From Lates calcarifer (Eukaryota > Chordata > Actinopteri > Centropomidae), in the NCBI RefSeq assembly GCF_001640805.2, contig NC_066842.1, forward strand, positions 22,814,075-22,878,074: a stretch of 64,000 bases of DNA. The letters are read 5' to 3'. Of the stretch, positions 51,201-63,300 are shown one piece after another (the stretch's first letter is position 1; each line of letters starts with the position of its first letter). The position numbers and the translations under genes are program-made. A model generated the notes under the pieces. That model made no database searches. It was not told the origin of the DNA and saw only the letters and a program-made list of their open reading frames with translations.

Positions 51201-54200
51201 AACTTGGGGTTGTTTTGAAGGTAAAGGACAGGACAAAAAGGAACTGGAAGCAATTTTGTCCCCTGCTGGCTGTTGACACGTGACTGCAGGTGAATGAATA
51301 TTCATCAAAACACCACACATCTGAGGTCACAGCTGGAGTTTATCCTCAGAACACACAGAACACACAGACTACATTCATCTTCCAGTGAAATATGGTTATG
51401 TCTCTTCAATCTCCTTATGTTACAGTTAAATCCTTTACACATATCAATGAGCCAGACAACCTGTTCTACTCTCAGGGCAAACATAAAGTGCTGACTCAGA
51501 TGATTTCAGCAGAAGAGCACTGGACAAGTAGGTTAGCATGATAATATTTTGATGAAATATAACATAAGCAAGAAAATTTAAGTAATTTCCCACATACATG
51601 TTGAGAATAAGTCAACAGAAATGCTACAGAATATCTGGTTAAAGTCAAAGCAAGAAAAAGCTATTTACCATTTTTGGTCTGTAATAAATGCTGCTATGGT
51701 TACAGCATGCTATGGTTACACTCAAGACGCTATGTCAGCAGAATATCCACTTCCACTTTGTATGCAGTTGTAGTTGTTCCTTCATGCTCCACAGCAACGT
51801 TTTCTCAGAAAATCAATTCAGCTCCACACCAGGTATGCACTCAGACCTGCTACAGTGTAACCAATGGGCAAACAAAGGGATTACCTGCTTGCTAAACTAT
51901 ACAAACAGATACAGTGCAATTACTGCAAAAAGCTCCCACAGAATATAAAAACCAGTGTTTTTGCTAATTTTCTCAAAAACAGACTCCTCAGAAATCCTTC
52001 CAACATTTCTAATTTGGTTCCCACTAGGTTCCAGTTGCATTTATCTAACAAGTGAATCCCCAAACACCAATTACCACCACTGTATGTTGCATCTCATCAC
52101 ATATTCAGACACACTGTGGGTTGATAACTGCTGTCCACTGTGTAGAGTGAATGAGCTCACTGCTTCTCTAGACTCGTTTGACAGGTTTACCTCACTTAAC
52201 TGATTGTCTTCTGCTGTCAGTCAATATTTTTCTGAACAAAGGACTGATAACTTTATTGCTGTGGCTTGTACACACGTTCTCCACTGACACCTGTACTTGC
52301 TACTATTTGGTGCTAGTTGTGCAAAATAGGTGTTATTCACGGCCATCACAGGAGACTGACTAAGCTGTTGGTGGTTTGTAGTTGTGGAGGGAATCGGGCA
52401 CACTGCATTTTTATCACTACATAACACTATGCAATGGGTAGAAAAACACCATAGAAATGGTGGACCCACTGAGGTTATGTGAAAAGGTTTGCAAATTGTT
52501 CTTATTTTTGCCTTGACTAGCATTCTGAAGTGCCAGAGGTCATATAGACAAGAGCCAATGGTGAATTGGTAGTTTTAGAAATGTGAGTGTCATTTCGTAT
52601 ATATTACTAATAACCATATATCAACTCAAATGTGTTTTTGCATTTAGGCATCAGCTCAGGAGTTCCAAACCAGGTATTCAGAATTCCCACTCAGGATTTC
52701 GACATAAATCTTAGGGACTGTGACATATTTAAATGGATTTATTTTGTAGTCAGGTAAAACAAGGTCACAACCAGTGGATGAGGAAACTGCTGTGTATTGC
52801 TTTGTTCAATCAGATTCATGTGAAGATGCAGCATGGCCTTCATAGCCTGACACTTTTTTTTTTTTCTGTTGTTGCTCTGCTGATACACACATGGTAATAT
52901 TTTGTCTTTTTTATGTGCACTATTTTTGGTATTGATTTAACTAAGATCTGATGTTCATGTAATTTTTTTTATTAAGGGAGGAATTTGTTGTGATTCTTTG
53001 AGAGCTCTCTTACAGAGCAGAGCCTTTTCTGCCAAAGTGTATAAAACTGTATAAACAACAAAAAATTACAGGATATAATCATAGCCAGCTATCTGTTGGT
53101 TTCATAATTTGTTGACAAAGCCATGCTGTTTATATTTGTTTACTCATTCATTATGTTCAAAATATTCTTCTATACCAACACTGAGTCCACAAAGTCATTA
53201 ATTTTCAATGGAGCAGCTTCTTAAAGTGTCTCTTGATGACGTCACTAAAAGGGTTTCTGGTTCCTTTCACAGAGAAAAGTTGAAATTATAGTATTTACAA
53301 ATGCAGCGTTCCTGGTCTCTGAGCCATTAACACTCCACTGTGCTGCATTAGAACTGCAACATCTTCCAAACTCTGCTTTTACTCTGAGCTTCTCTCAGTT
53401 CACCAGGCAAATCTGCCGCACTGAGATTGTCTCCATCCTCTCTGTTCCAAAGAACAAGAAGCCATTAGGATGCTAGTCAACAGAGTGTAATAACTGCAGC
53501 GCAACGCTGTAGTGTACAGTGAGTGCATGTTGCTGATGGGTATACTGTGTCTCCACCAGGTGATACAGTATATGTCTGTGGCATTGGGATCAATAGTTGT
53601 GTGTAAACTGCTAAAGCAAGAGGTGGGAGGAAAAGCCTCTAATACAGCACCACCCCATGTGTCTCTTTTCTTTGTCCATTCAGAAAGTTGTCTGTTATGT
53701 CTTTACTAAATGAGGTACTTTAAATCACTTTAATTATTTTTAATTCATACACATATTCTTATTTATTCACTCATTTATTCACTCATTCATGACAACAAAT
53801 TCTGTGCTGTATATCCTTCTAACTATTACTGGATGTAGTCCCAATTTGGTATAGGATTTACTGACAAATAGCTGCATAATACGGCTCTGTCTTGGCTTTA
53901 AGTTACTGGTGCATAGCCAATTACACTGACTAAGTGCCAAACTTATATTTCCCACTGACAAACAAACGTTGAGTGCGTGATTAAGGTGAGTTGAAGCCCA
54001 GACAGGCAGGAAACACTGCTAACAAAGCTGGACAGATCAGAGGAGTCAGAATGAGCGCTAGCCGACATTGGTGGTTTTTACTACACTAACTGTGAATGTC
54101 TGAGGGGTAACTAACTTACAAGTTCACTGGTGAAAAAACTTAATTCTCATAATGTGTTTAAATGAACGCATTTGGCTGATTAGCTTGGCAACAAGTGGTG

Positions 54201-55542
54201 CCAGTTCATCCTCTGGATATATGTTTAAACCAATATACAAGTAGTGCTGCATATGACACTCAATAAACTGTGACCTTCAGTTAGTCATTAAAAAGCAAAT
54301 AAACATCCTGACAGCACTGTTAATGTTGGCCCATGATTTTGGTTTTGGTTTACTTATGATGAAAGTTTTTAGTTGTTTAGTTGAGTTTTTGACAGCAAAT
54401 TGAATTTAATTCAGATTATTATCTGAATTATTATTGTGCTTTTTAAAACCTTTTCTGAGGCTGCTTAGCATCTGAGTTTAGCTTCAAACAAGGAGCTAAA
54501 CATCAGATAACATTTAAGTTGTAATATTTCTTTAAAGGTGTTCTCACATACTTTATTTCCCAAACAGGTATTGTGGGGCTAGACATAAGATGAACAGATG
54601 TTTAAAAATGGAAAGAAAATGGAAGACACTTACACCCATCATCCTATGCAAGGTAACACAGGACTAGGAATAAAGTGATCAGTAAAAAAGCAGCTTACAT
54701 TAATTGTGTGTTCACTCCTAATATTAGCCTAATAAGCACCAAAGATGGATGACTTAAAGTTGTGTTTTAAAAAAGTGTAAATCTGTTCCCACAAATTGGC
54801 AAAGTAAAAGCTAACATCACTTGTAGAGACACATTCTAATACAAGCTGCTGTTTAATCATACAACAGGTCAGCTTCTGAAGAACTGTTTTAGAGAGGATA
54901 TAGTTTTACTAATTAGGAGCTAGAATCAGTGTTTTTTCTGAGACAACCCCATAGCATATTACAAACTATTGTTACATTTTATTGTTAATCAACATCTAAC
55001 AGTTGAGTGAGACGAAATCAGTCTTTTCGGTTCAAAATGTCTACGTTCAGGTGTCAAAGCCTGTACTAATTACGTCTGCATAGAGGAACGTCAGGGTGCA
55101 TGGATCTGCTGATAAAACCTGGGACACTGCTTTGAATTTCCAGTTTAAAACAGATGACCGAGACTGTTTTATAACCATAACTACATGTAACCATGACAAC
55201 AAACATCCTAAAACATTAACAAGTAAGTAGCAAAGTATTTACTTCAACCCAAACCATGATCTTTCCCTAAACCTAACCAACTGTTTTTTTTTTTTGCTTG
55301 AACCTAATCAGCCTTTTACTGTAGAACCGTCACATCAATTAATCAAAATTTCTTTTTCAACAGCTGTAGCTTATCTCCTGCAGCCTGTAGAGATGCTAAT
55401 TCAAGAGATGCTCCAATGGCTCCTGTCAGAGCGTGGGAGCAAAGGACCCATGTACTTGTTTAGGTTGGAGAGTTGTTCAACACAATACATGCATGTCATT
55501 GCATGTCAGTGAGTAAGATTTGTGTTGCATCAACACTATATA

Positions 55543-55595
55543 TAGAATAGAATAGAATAGAATAGAATAGAATAGAATAGAATAGAATAGAATAG
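55543..55595 (+). repeat. (AATAG)n pentanucleotide microsatellite
   Basis: About ten AATAG units followed directly by GGCTTTATTGTCATTGTACT, a sequence I associate with retroposon 3' tails in fish. Confidence 0.92.
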
Positions 55596-55728
55596 GCTTT
55601 ATTGTCATTGTACTTAACTGTACAAGTTAAGTACAATGACTTTATGAATAGGCTTTATAAAAAAAAAAACAAAAAGAAGTAGGGAGCCTCGCGCCGATGC
55701 GCCCGTGCGCGCTGCCATCTTGGAGAAT
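55596..55728 (+). mobile_element. Probable retroposon tail with perfect hairpin and CpG-rich end
   Basis: GCTTTATTGTCATTGTACTT is a familiar motif from fish retroposon tails. It contains a perfect 15-bp inverted repeat (55604-55618 and 55626-55640, loop TGTACAA). A poly-A follows (55658-55668), then an unusually CpG-rich 40 bp (GCCTCGCGCCGATGCGCCCG ... TGCCATCTTGGAGAA) unlike its surroundings. I cannot name the family. Confidence 0.4.
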
Positions 55729-56174
55729 TAGAATTTACTGTATTCTTGATAGTTCAACCTGAAATAGAAATAGAAAACCTGGAAGTAACACTTCCAGTTG
55801 AGGTGGGTTTACCTTCCACTATATCCCCAATGTTGTTGTGCATCATTTCATCACACAGCCTAATAAAGTTGGACAGTAACACAAAAGACTTTCTGCAGTT
55901 TTGGAAATATGCCAAGATATGTTGATGAATATGTATAAGGTTCAGTTTGAACCACTGCAGCACATGTAAAGTGAATTCCTCCAGAGACCGACTCTGATGG
56001 GTACAACCTCACTCTCACACAAGACGATCTAACGGCGGCAATCCACCGAGCGAGAGCGACTGATGCACTTATCTGAGAAACAGAGAGAGAAAGTGGAAGC
56101 TGGGAAGAATTTTAAGAGTGGGCAAAAAATGGGAGGAAAGTTAAAGGAGGCTCTGGGGAAAGTTGGGATGATGG

Positions 56175-56182
56175 AGAAAGAA

Positions 56183-56221
<39 letters not shown>

Positions 56222-56230
56222 GAAGAAAGA
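56175..56230 (+). repeat. (GAAA)n microsatellite
   Basis: About twelve GAAA units in a longer purine-rich stretch (56080-56480). Confidence 0.9.
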
Positions 56231-56630
56231 TTAGTGGAGGGTGAGTGTACTAGTGGTGAGGAGAAGAGGACACCTTGAGAAAGAGGGTGAGGAGGACTAA
56301 ATGACATTTGGGAGTGTGCGGAAGGAAAAATGCAGCCTCTGAACTAAAGCGTAAGTTTTCTGTCTGGAAGTTAGTTAAACTGTATGGAGTTACAGTTGTG
56401 AAGAGGAAGGAAGGAGGAAAAGTGCAGCAAGATAGAGAGAAAGTAGATAAAGAAGAGAAACAGACAAAAGCAACAGGAGAGATGGAGATACAGAGGATAC
56501 AGAACATGTGACAGATAGAAAGTTGTTCTTCTGTGGTAAATATCTGTCAGTCTCTCCTATAAAACAAAGAAGGCAGTGATGTGTGGCCATGATTGTTCTT
56601 TGTGATTTCCCTACTGGTCTCTCTCTCTTT

Positions 56631-56669
56631 CGCGCACACACACAAACACACACACCATTGTAAGTGGTG

Positions 56670-56722
<53 letters not shown>
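56631..56722 (+). repeat. (CA)n microsatellites
   Basis: CA runs at 56634-56655 and 56672-56721. Another lies at about 56907-56938. Confidence 0.9.
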
Positions 56723-56724
<2 letters not shown>

Positions 56725-58599
56725 CTGGCGTACTTTCAGTCCCCTCAGAACAACACTGGGGTGATTAAAAAGACCTTAGAACAAATGGCATTCCTTAAGG
56801 AATGTCTGTTCACCTTTCAAAAAGTGTGTGTGTATACATGCATGTGTGTGTGCAAAGTGCTTGGGGATCCTCTGGGCGTTTAAAAGCTGAGTACATCCCT
56901 TGCTGTACACACACACATACACACACACACACACACACCTCAGTGATGCTGCACCTCAGGAGGTGGAGGATCTAATCATTTTGGCAGGAAGCTTTTAAGA
57001 TCAGCGCCAGTGTTTTATTCAGCAGACTTGCTCCCATCAGCCCTTCTGCACATCAAGACGGGGCCTGACAATAAAACAAATGCACCTAACCGCAGGAGAC
57101 AAGGAGAGGAGATCCACCAGAAGAAGTTTTATTCCAAAATCACATAACCGCATCAGCAATTTCTTGGCAAAGGTACATCTCATTATGAACTATATATGAT
57201 ATTTGAGGCTAACAAGTAAGAGCATTTGATTGAAATAAGTAAAATTTCACCCATTGCACTATGGCCTGTTTGGGCTGCACAGGCCACATTTGCTAGTCCT
57301 CTGTAATCGGTCAGTGTAGATCCAGTTGTCAGTTAATTAAAAATAAATTTGTAAACTTTCTCTCCAACTAATTCCATCTGCTTTCTGTTGTTTTGCCTGA
57401 CGACTGTGTCAGCTCTGTGGGTGTTTAACTACAACCTCTTGAGCAATAAACTTGATTCCTCATGGTGGGATCAGGAGAAACTTAAAAGCTTACAGAAACA
57501 TTTGTTGAAATGCAAAATTAAAAATATTGTGTGCCCTGTTGTGGCTGTCTCCACCTCTGGGAAGTCCATTTGGCAAGACCTAAACTCAAAGTTATTGTCT
57601 GTGAGCAGAATCACTTCACTTTAACAGGATTTTTTGTCTTTATGCCTTCATGACAAACCCTGAGGTAATTACCATGATTATAACCCACTGTCTGTGGCCA
57701 TTTCCTATTCTACTCAAAGTTTATGTAAATGTAGCCATGCTCTAAAAATAATGATCATAGTTTCTGTCACAATTATGCACAGTTCCAACGTGTGCTTTGT
57801 TCATAAGTACCCATGCGGCATTATGAGGTGTTGCGTGCAGGAATATACAACATTATATAACAGCCTATCAGAGAGCACTGAAATGGCACAAATAATGCTC
57901 CAGACTACACTGCACAGAGAGGAAACCTCATCTGTTGCTACAGAGAACAGATTTAGTTTATGCGACAGATATGCAACCTGGTTTTTCACATTAAAAGAAA
58001 GTATGATGATCCTCTCGTTTTGCTGAATCATTTTCAAAACCAATATTGAAGCATAAATCTGTGACAGAGCATCTAGAAGCACAGCTCTAGTGAAGTTGTT
58101 TCATCTTGATGTTTTTGCAGTGGAAATGCTATCAAAGAGGTGGGCAATATCCAATAATCCATCTTTCATCATCACTTTAGCTGGATTTATGCTTGACGCA
58201 GAAAAAGGTTAAAAGGTGGTAAAGGTCAAGCTGACCTTATAGTTCTTGGGGCTCTGTTTTAGGGGTCACATTTTACCCACTTTAACTACAATGTAATCCC
58301 TGAACACACAACCTTGAATATCCATTTTCCACCCTGAGTCAGTGGAAGCAGGCTACTTAAAGGCAGCCCAGATGTCTTTCTTCCAAGCTGCATCCTCCAG
58401 CTCATCCTGGAGATTCCTGAAGCCATGTTGTAAGTACCTGGAACACCCCTTCACGGATGCATCCAGTTTTATTTGACGCTGTCCTTAGGGTTGAGGAAAC
58501 GCTTTATGGCCTGATACCATTATTTCGATCACTACCTGAAACTCTTGACTAGAGGTGACAGTTGGAACCAGATCAACTGGTAAACTGAGATTACCCAAA

Positions 58600-59110
58600 A
58601 CCAAACAATCAGTCAAGACTCCCACGCACAACTTGAGTAATCTTGTATATGCTGTGCAGTGAGGAGTGCTAAGACCTGTACGTAGGTGAAACCAAACAAC
58701 CACTCCACGAGCACATGGCACAACACAGGAGAGCTCATCAGGAGGAGACTCAGCTGTTCATCTGCATCTGAAGGAGAAAAGACATTCCTTTGAGGACAAT
58801 AATGTCCACAGATGGTTTAAGAGAGGAGTAAAAGAGGCCATCTATGTCCATCTGGAGGCTTACAGCACCAACTATCAGCCACCTCCAACACAGTCTTGAG
58901 ATTCTTACCCAGACTATTTAACCCCCCTTCACACGTCGAGCCATGTGAATCTAATGACTCACATAACGACAGGGCGAGTTAATGACTCTCAGGACCACCT
59001 CCAAGAGGTTTTCAGAACTGAGGAAGCCTTCCGGAAGGTGAAACGTCTTCAAGAAATCTAAAAGAAGTCCAGGTGCTTCCAACTTTAGCACTTAAGACTA
59101 TCTATATAGA
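58600..59110 (+). pseudogene. Penelope-type retroelement remnant with GIY-YIG endonuclease
   Basis: Read across frames, the plus strand gives CSEEC, a stop, then DLYVGETKQPL and HMAQHRRA (58655-58735). After a frameshift it gives DSAVHLHLKEK, HSFEDNNVH and RWFKRGVKEAIYVHLEA, then PPPTQS (58740-58900). This is the C-terminal GIY-YIG-type endonuclease of Penelope-like elements, where the LYVGET segment corresponds to the YIG half of the motif. The 3' region AAGGTGAAACGTCTTCAAGA then AAGTCCAGGTGCTTCCAACT (59035-59085) is also characteristic. The in-frame stop and frameshift make it non-functional. Reverse transcriptase is not recognisable upstream, so the copy is 5'-truncated or eroded. Confidence 0.65.
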
Positions 59111-59832
59111 TGACTGAGAACCTACCTCTGACAAAGTAAGTAACTACTTGGTGAACATAGTGGGGCATTTAGCAGCTAAAGAGCCAGAAATTTTCATCAG
59201 GAGTCAGCAGCGACCAAAACCAGAGCTAAAAGGAGAGTGAATATTAGACTTAAATCCATCAGATGAACACAAGCATGACTCATAATGAATGCTAATGTTG
59301 CTCTGTGTCTGCTTGATGTGTAAATAAGTCACTGTTTAACCATCAACTCTATAAGGTGAGAATTGGCCTGATTTTTGAGAACCTGCAAGAATTTGATTTA
59401 GAGGTTTTTCAGGATTTTTTTTTTTTTAGGTGTTAATTAAGGAATCTGAGACACGTGAGACAAGTAACAAAGTCACTTAGCCTTTGTGTTAGCAGCTCCA
59501 TTCAAGAATGTGTTTGACAGAAGTGACTTACTTTAATTAATTAAATATTTACTAAGTATATCCAGGCTTACTTGCCCCTGATTGTAGCTGTGACCATTTC
59601 CCATGAGGCACTGAGCATTGATTTACAATACATTAGCATGTTAAACTGGTGCTGGTTTCTAATTTAACAGGATTTAGATCACAGCACTGGTTTGTGGCTG
59701 CAAGAAGGGGTGTCCACTAATCACATGTTCACTTGATCATTTTTGGTCATTTATATCTGTCCAAGTGAGACACAATGGTTCACATTGCCACATGTGATAC
59801 TGTAACAATATCAGTAATTTACTTAACAAGTT

Positions 59833-60147
59833 GATCTATGCTGTTTACCCTACAATAGCCACTGAGGGGCTGGAGCCAATCCCAGCTGACGTTGGGTGAG
59901 AGGCAGGGTACGCCACGGACAGATCACCAGGGACGACATATAGAGACACACAACCACTTGCACTGACTTTCAAACCTACAGGCAATTTAGAGTCACCACT
60001 TAATTAACCTGCATGTCTTGACTGTGGGAGGAAGCCGGAGTACCTGGAGAGAACCCACGCAAGCACAGGGAGATCATGTAAACTCCACACAGAAAGGCCT
60101 CTTGCTGTGAGGTGACAGTGCTAACCACTGCACCACCGTGCCGCCCC
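59833..60147 (-). mobile_element. SINE-like teleost repeat
   Basis: On the minus strand it begins GGGGCGGCACGGTGGTGCAG-TGGTTAGCAC (A-box-like TGGTGCAGTGG). It continues TGTGGAGTTTACATGATCTC, CTTCCTCCCACAGTC, GGTGACTCTAAATTG and GATTGGCTCCAGCCCC. The B-box region is deleted or strongly diverged in this copy (CTCACAGCAAGAGGCC runs straight into TTTCTGTGTGGAG). Same family as 7123-7537 and 41618-41873. Confidence 0.72.
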
Positions 60148-60171
60148 TTAACTAGTTTAGAAATCGCTTGT

Positions 60172-60300
60172 ATGTCCTCCTGGTTTGTCCTTCGGCAAGG
60201 TGCTTAAGCCTCCCACTAGGGGCACAGAGCTGTCCGCTGCAATGCCAGCAGCAGATGGGTCAATGGACTGACTATTGCTATGGAAATGAATCTGACCTAT
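60172..60300 (+). repeat. Possible fragment of a second dispersed repeat
   Basis: CCTTCGGCAAGGTGCTTAAG then CCTCCCACTAGGGGCACAGA and CAGATGGGTCAATGGACTGA resembles the 'GGCAAGGCACTTAACCCC ... GGGTCAAATGCAGA' type of fish repeat. It abuts the SINE-like copy. Confidence 0.35.
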
Positions 60301-63300
60301 GAGAGCGTGAATCTGATAATATCCACACACAGTTGCATTCACACACACACATACACACACAAGTGATGTTCGGCCGCTGGCTACTGGTTGGTGCATTATT
60401 CAGCCTAAAAGCTTGTTAGGGAGAGCTCACAACGGAACTGTAATGAAAGATTGATGTGTAAAATACAGTTTAGTTAGCCAGTGTTATGTAAAGCAATAAA
60501 GCAGCAGTTGAGATGGGCATGTAAAGGCAGAGAGGGAGAAAAAGAAAAGAGAGTTGAGGGATTCACAGCACAGACACAGGACACAAGGACAAACACACCA
60601 ACAAGGAGCAGGAGAAATGAAAGGGTGAGTGATGAAAAACAAGGGCAGAAAGACACAGTGAATCCTAGAAAACCAGAGAGAATGAAAAAGACGGAGCAGC
60701 AAAAGCAAAGCAACAAGACAAGAGTGTGTGTGAGAGAGGGAGTGATCTCTGATGAATTAATGAAGTTCTCCCTGAGGCACAAGCTAACATCTCCAGATGA
60801 GACACAAGTTACAACCTCTCCAGACCAAACACAAGTCAGCAGAACACAGCACATTACATCACAGAGACAAACAGCGGTCTGCAGCATAATGAAGCACGGC
60901 AATGTACGGCACAGACCAGACCAGTAGAGCACAGACCAGTGCGGAGCAGCAAAATAGTTCTAATGGTACAGTACTAATGTCGCTCTGTGTTTAAGCAAGA
61001 GTTAGCGAAGGTGTAGCTGTAGCAACTTAAAGGTACTTAACATATCGATGTTATTTGCACAGTTTGTTGCAGTGCCTCCAAGTGCCCCTAACTTTAACCT
61101 TTTTATGAATAAGAACTTTTGCTTTGCCTACAACAAATATAGCTTAGTAGAACTAAGTTAAAACTAAGATAGCAGATTATCATTATATTCCTGTGTGGCT
61201 CACTGTTTTAAAACCTCTTGACATGTATACAGTATACTGTAAATAGAAAATATTTAGTTAGATTTTTTATACCCTTAGTCAATTGTGATAATGTGTCAGT
61301 ATTATGTTTGTTCATAACTTGTTCTACTTCCCTCAAAGGGAGAAAAAAACCCTTAAATGATGTTTAATGATCTTTTAAAGGAGGTATTTGTATATTTTCT
61401 CCATACATCCATTTCTGAACATGGTGGTGGTGGTGGTAGCTGCTTGTGAAGAGATTCAGCAGTCGTTGTGTTTACAAGAGAATAGAATACAGTCTCTGAG
61501 CGGCGTCACTCATAGGACAGTGTGGACACGGTTGTCAGCAATAGTCAGAACTAGAAGTAAAACATTGCCATTTCTTTCCACCACTGGAGACAGCCCTCGG
61601 CAAGTGGCCAAGCGGCGTATGAAGTTTGTTGGTGAACTTGCAACATTTGATAATGTGCATTGTGACACGATAATGACATGACATTATTTTGATTTAAGAA
61701 ATGATTAATAAATAAAGATGTTTGCTTTGATATAGAAACCAATCAAACATCAACAGAACAGACATTTTGTCAGCAATGTTAATTGTACCTTTCATTTAAT
61801 CAGTCAAATTATCCCTTGTGAAATATATCTATTACTTAAGCAGTTTTCAAGTCTCTAGAGTTTGTTTTTCAGGCTTGACTGAAGTGATCTCTAACCAGCT
61901 GCCTGAAAGGTGAGAAATCAATCTAAAGACTTGTGATGTGCTTTGGGAAATAGTTGGCATTAATGCAGTGGGTGAGTATAATGACAAAATCTCTGAAAAT
62001 CACTGCTATGTTATTATGTTCTCTTTCATTTGTTTCCTTTTATTCTTCCCCCTCCACTTCCTAACTCCCTGTGTTCTTAAAGTCAGAGGAAATGAACTGT
62101 GTAGTTCCATTGATCCAGCAGCTCGGACATGCATGCATATGCAGAGAAAAAGGCAGCCTCCCTCACACACACACACACCACTCCCCTGTGAAGAAGACAA
62201 AGTGGGAGGTATATTGTGGTGGACAGAGCCACTGACCCGCTTGTTGAGTTAATGAGCTTTTATTGACTTCAGCACCTGAAGCTGCTGCTGTAACTTATCA
62301 CTGTTAGCACCCACTCCCCAGACACACAACACACAGGGGAGCACGCACACAGAGAAAAGCAAACACACATATAATATCTGTTTGTGTATGTCAAGATCCA
62401 TGGAGACACAGGAACACGCACACACACACACATATCTTCAGCTCGGAGTGTGTGCAAACCCACAACGTCTCCTGAGATTCAGAAACTAAGAGGAACTCAG
62501 AGACAGGGCTTTTAATATATCTCTAATATGTTGTTTTTCAGATTATGAATTTATTTATCATTTGCATAAAATGTTGATGCTTTGCTGATACTACAGCTTT
62601 GCCCTAAATTTGTTATATAGTTCATTACATTCACTGTCTGCAATTTTACTATATCCAAATTCTGAATATTTAATTTCTAAACTATATAATGACACACACA
62701 CTACTTTCTACCAACAACCAAACAATTCAATGTGTCACATTTTATAGAAGCAAAAATTGCCTTTGTGCAACTACAAAATGATTTCAAAATTTCACTTTTT
62801 TAAATCCTGATGTAACCAATCCTGAAACCATGACAGTGTAACAATGAGCACATACAATACTAGACCTGAAACTGAAGCAGCTAATGAATTCAGCTTAATT
62901 TGATTATTTATACTTTGTTCTCTGCTGTGATATCAAAGCTTCTTCTTTGAAAAAAGGCCTAGGATGTCATGCAAGGTACTTTGAGTGCCCCATGTCATTT
63001 ATAACCAGCCATGCCCCATGGGACTTGTTTGCATGCTCTGACTGCTCTCTTGTTGCCAGTCCTCTTTGAGCAACGATTCTTAGTAAGGTCTTTTAATTGT
63101 ACCTGCTCACCCTCTGTGTCTTTTGCCTGGTACATAACCATTACAGCTACTTTCACAAGTTTCATGTTTTGGAGTCTCAAACTCAAAATACAAAAGCGAA
63201 ACATCTGAGTGATCTGCAGCCTTAAGATGTCCATGTTTTGAAGGAATGTTGGTAAATGACGATGTTATTCTGACTCTAAAATGGTCTAATGCAAACACAT

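Larger units (their letters stand above)
34065..58380. other. Probable nrn1l intron 1 and/or upstream non-coding DNA
   Basis: Exon 2 needs an upstream exon on the minus strand with a start codon, a hydrophobic signal sequence and a phase-1 donor. I scanned minus-strand GTAAGT/GTGAGT sites here and found none preceded by a convincing signal-peptide frame. There is also no CpG-island-like promoter. The stretch consists of AT-rich unique sequence, simple repeats and dispersed repeats listed separately. No other gene is supported. The sub-stretches 34.1-36.6, 39.0-41.6, 46.1-48.1 and 49.0-55.2 kb show nothing I can name. Confidence 0.5.

Noticed and set aside
56063..56278. Lys/Glu-rich 71-codon frame resembling a coiled coil
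   Set aside because: It is generated mostly by the (GAAA)n repeat and surrounding purines.
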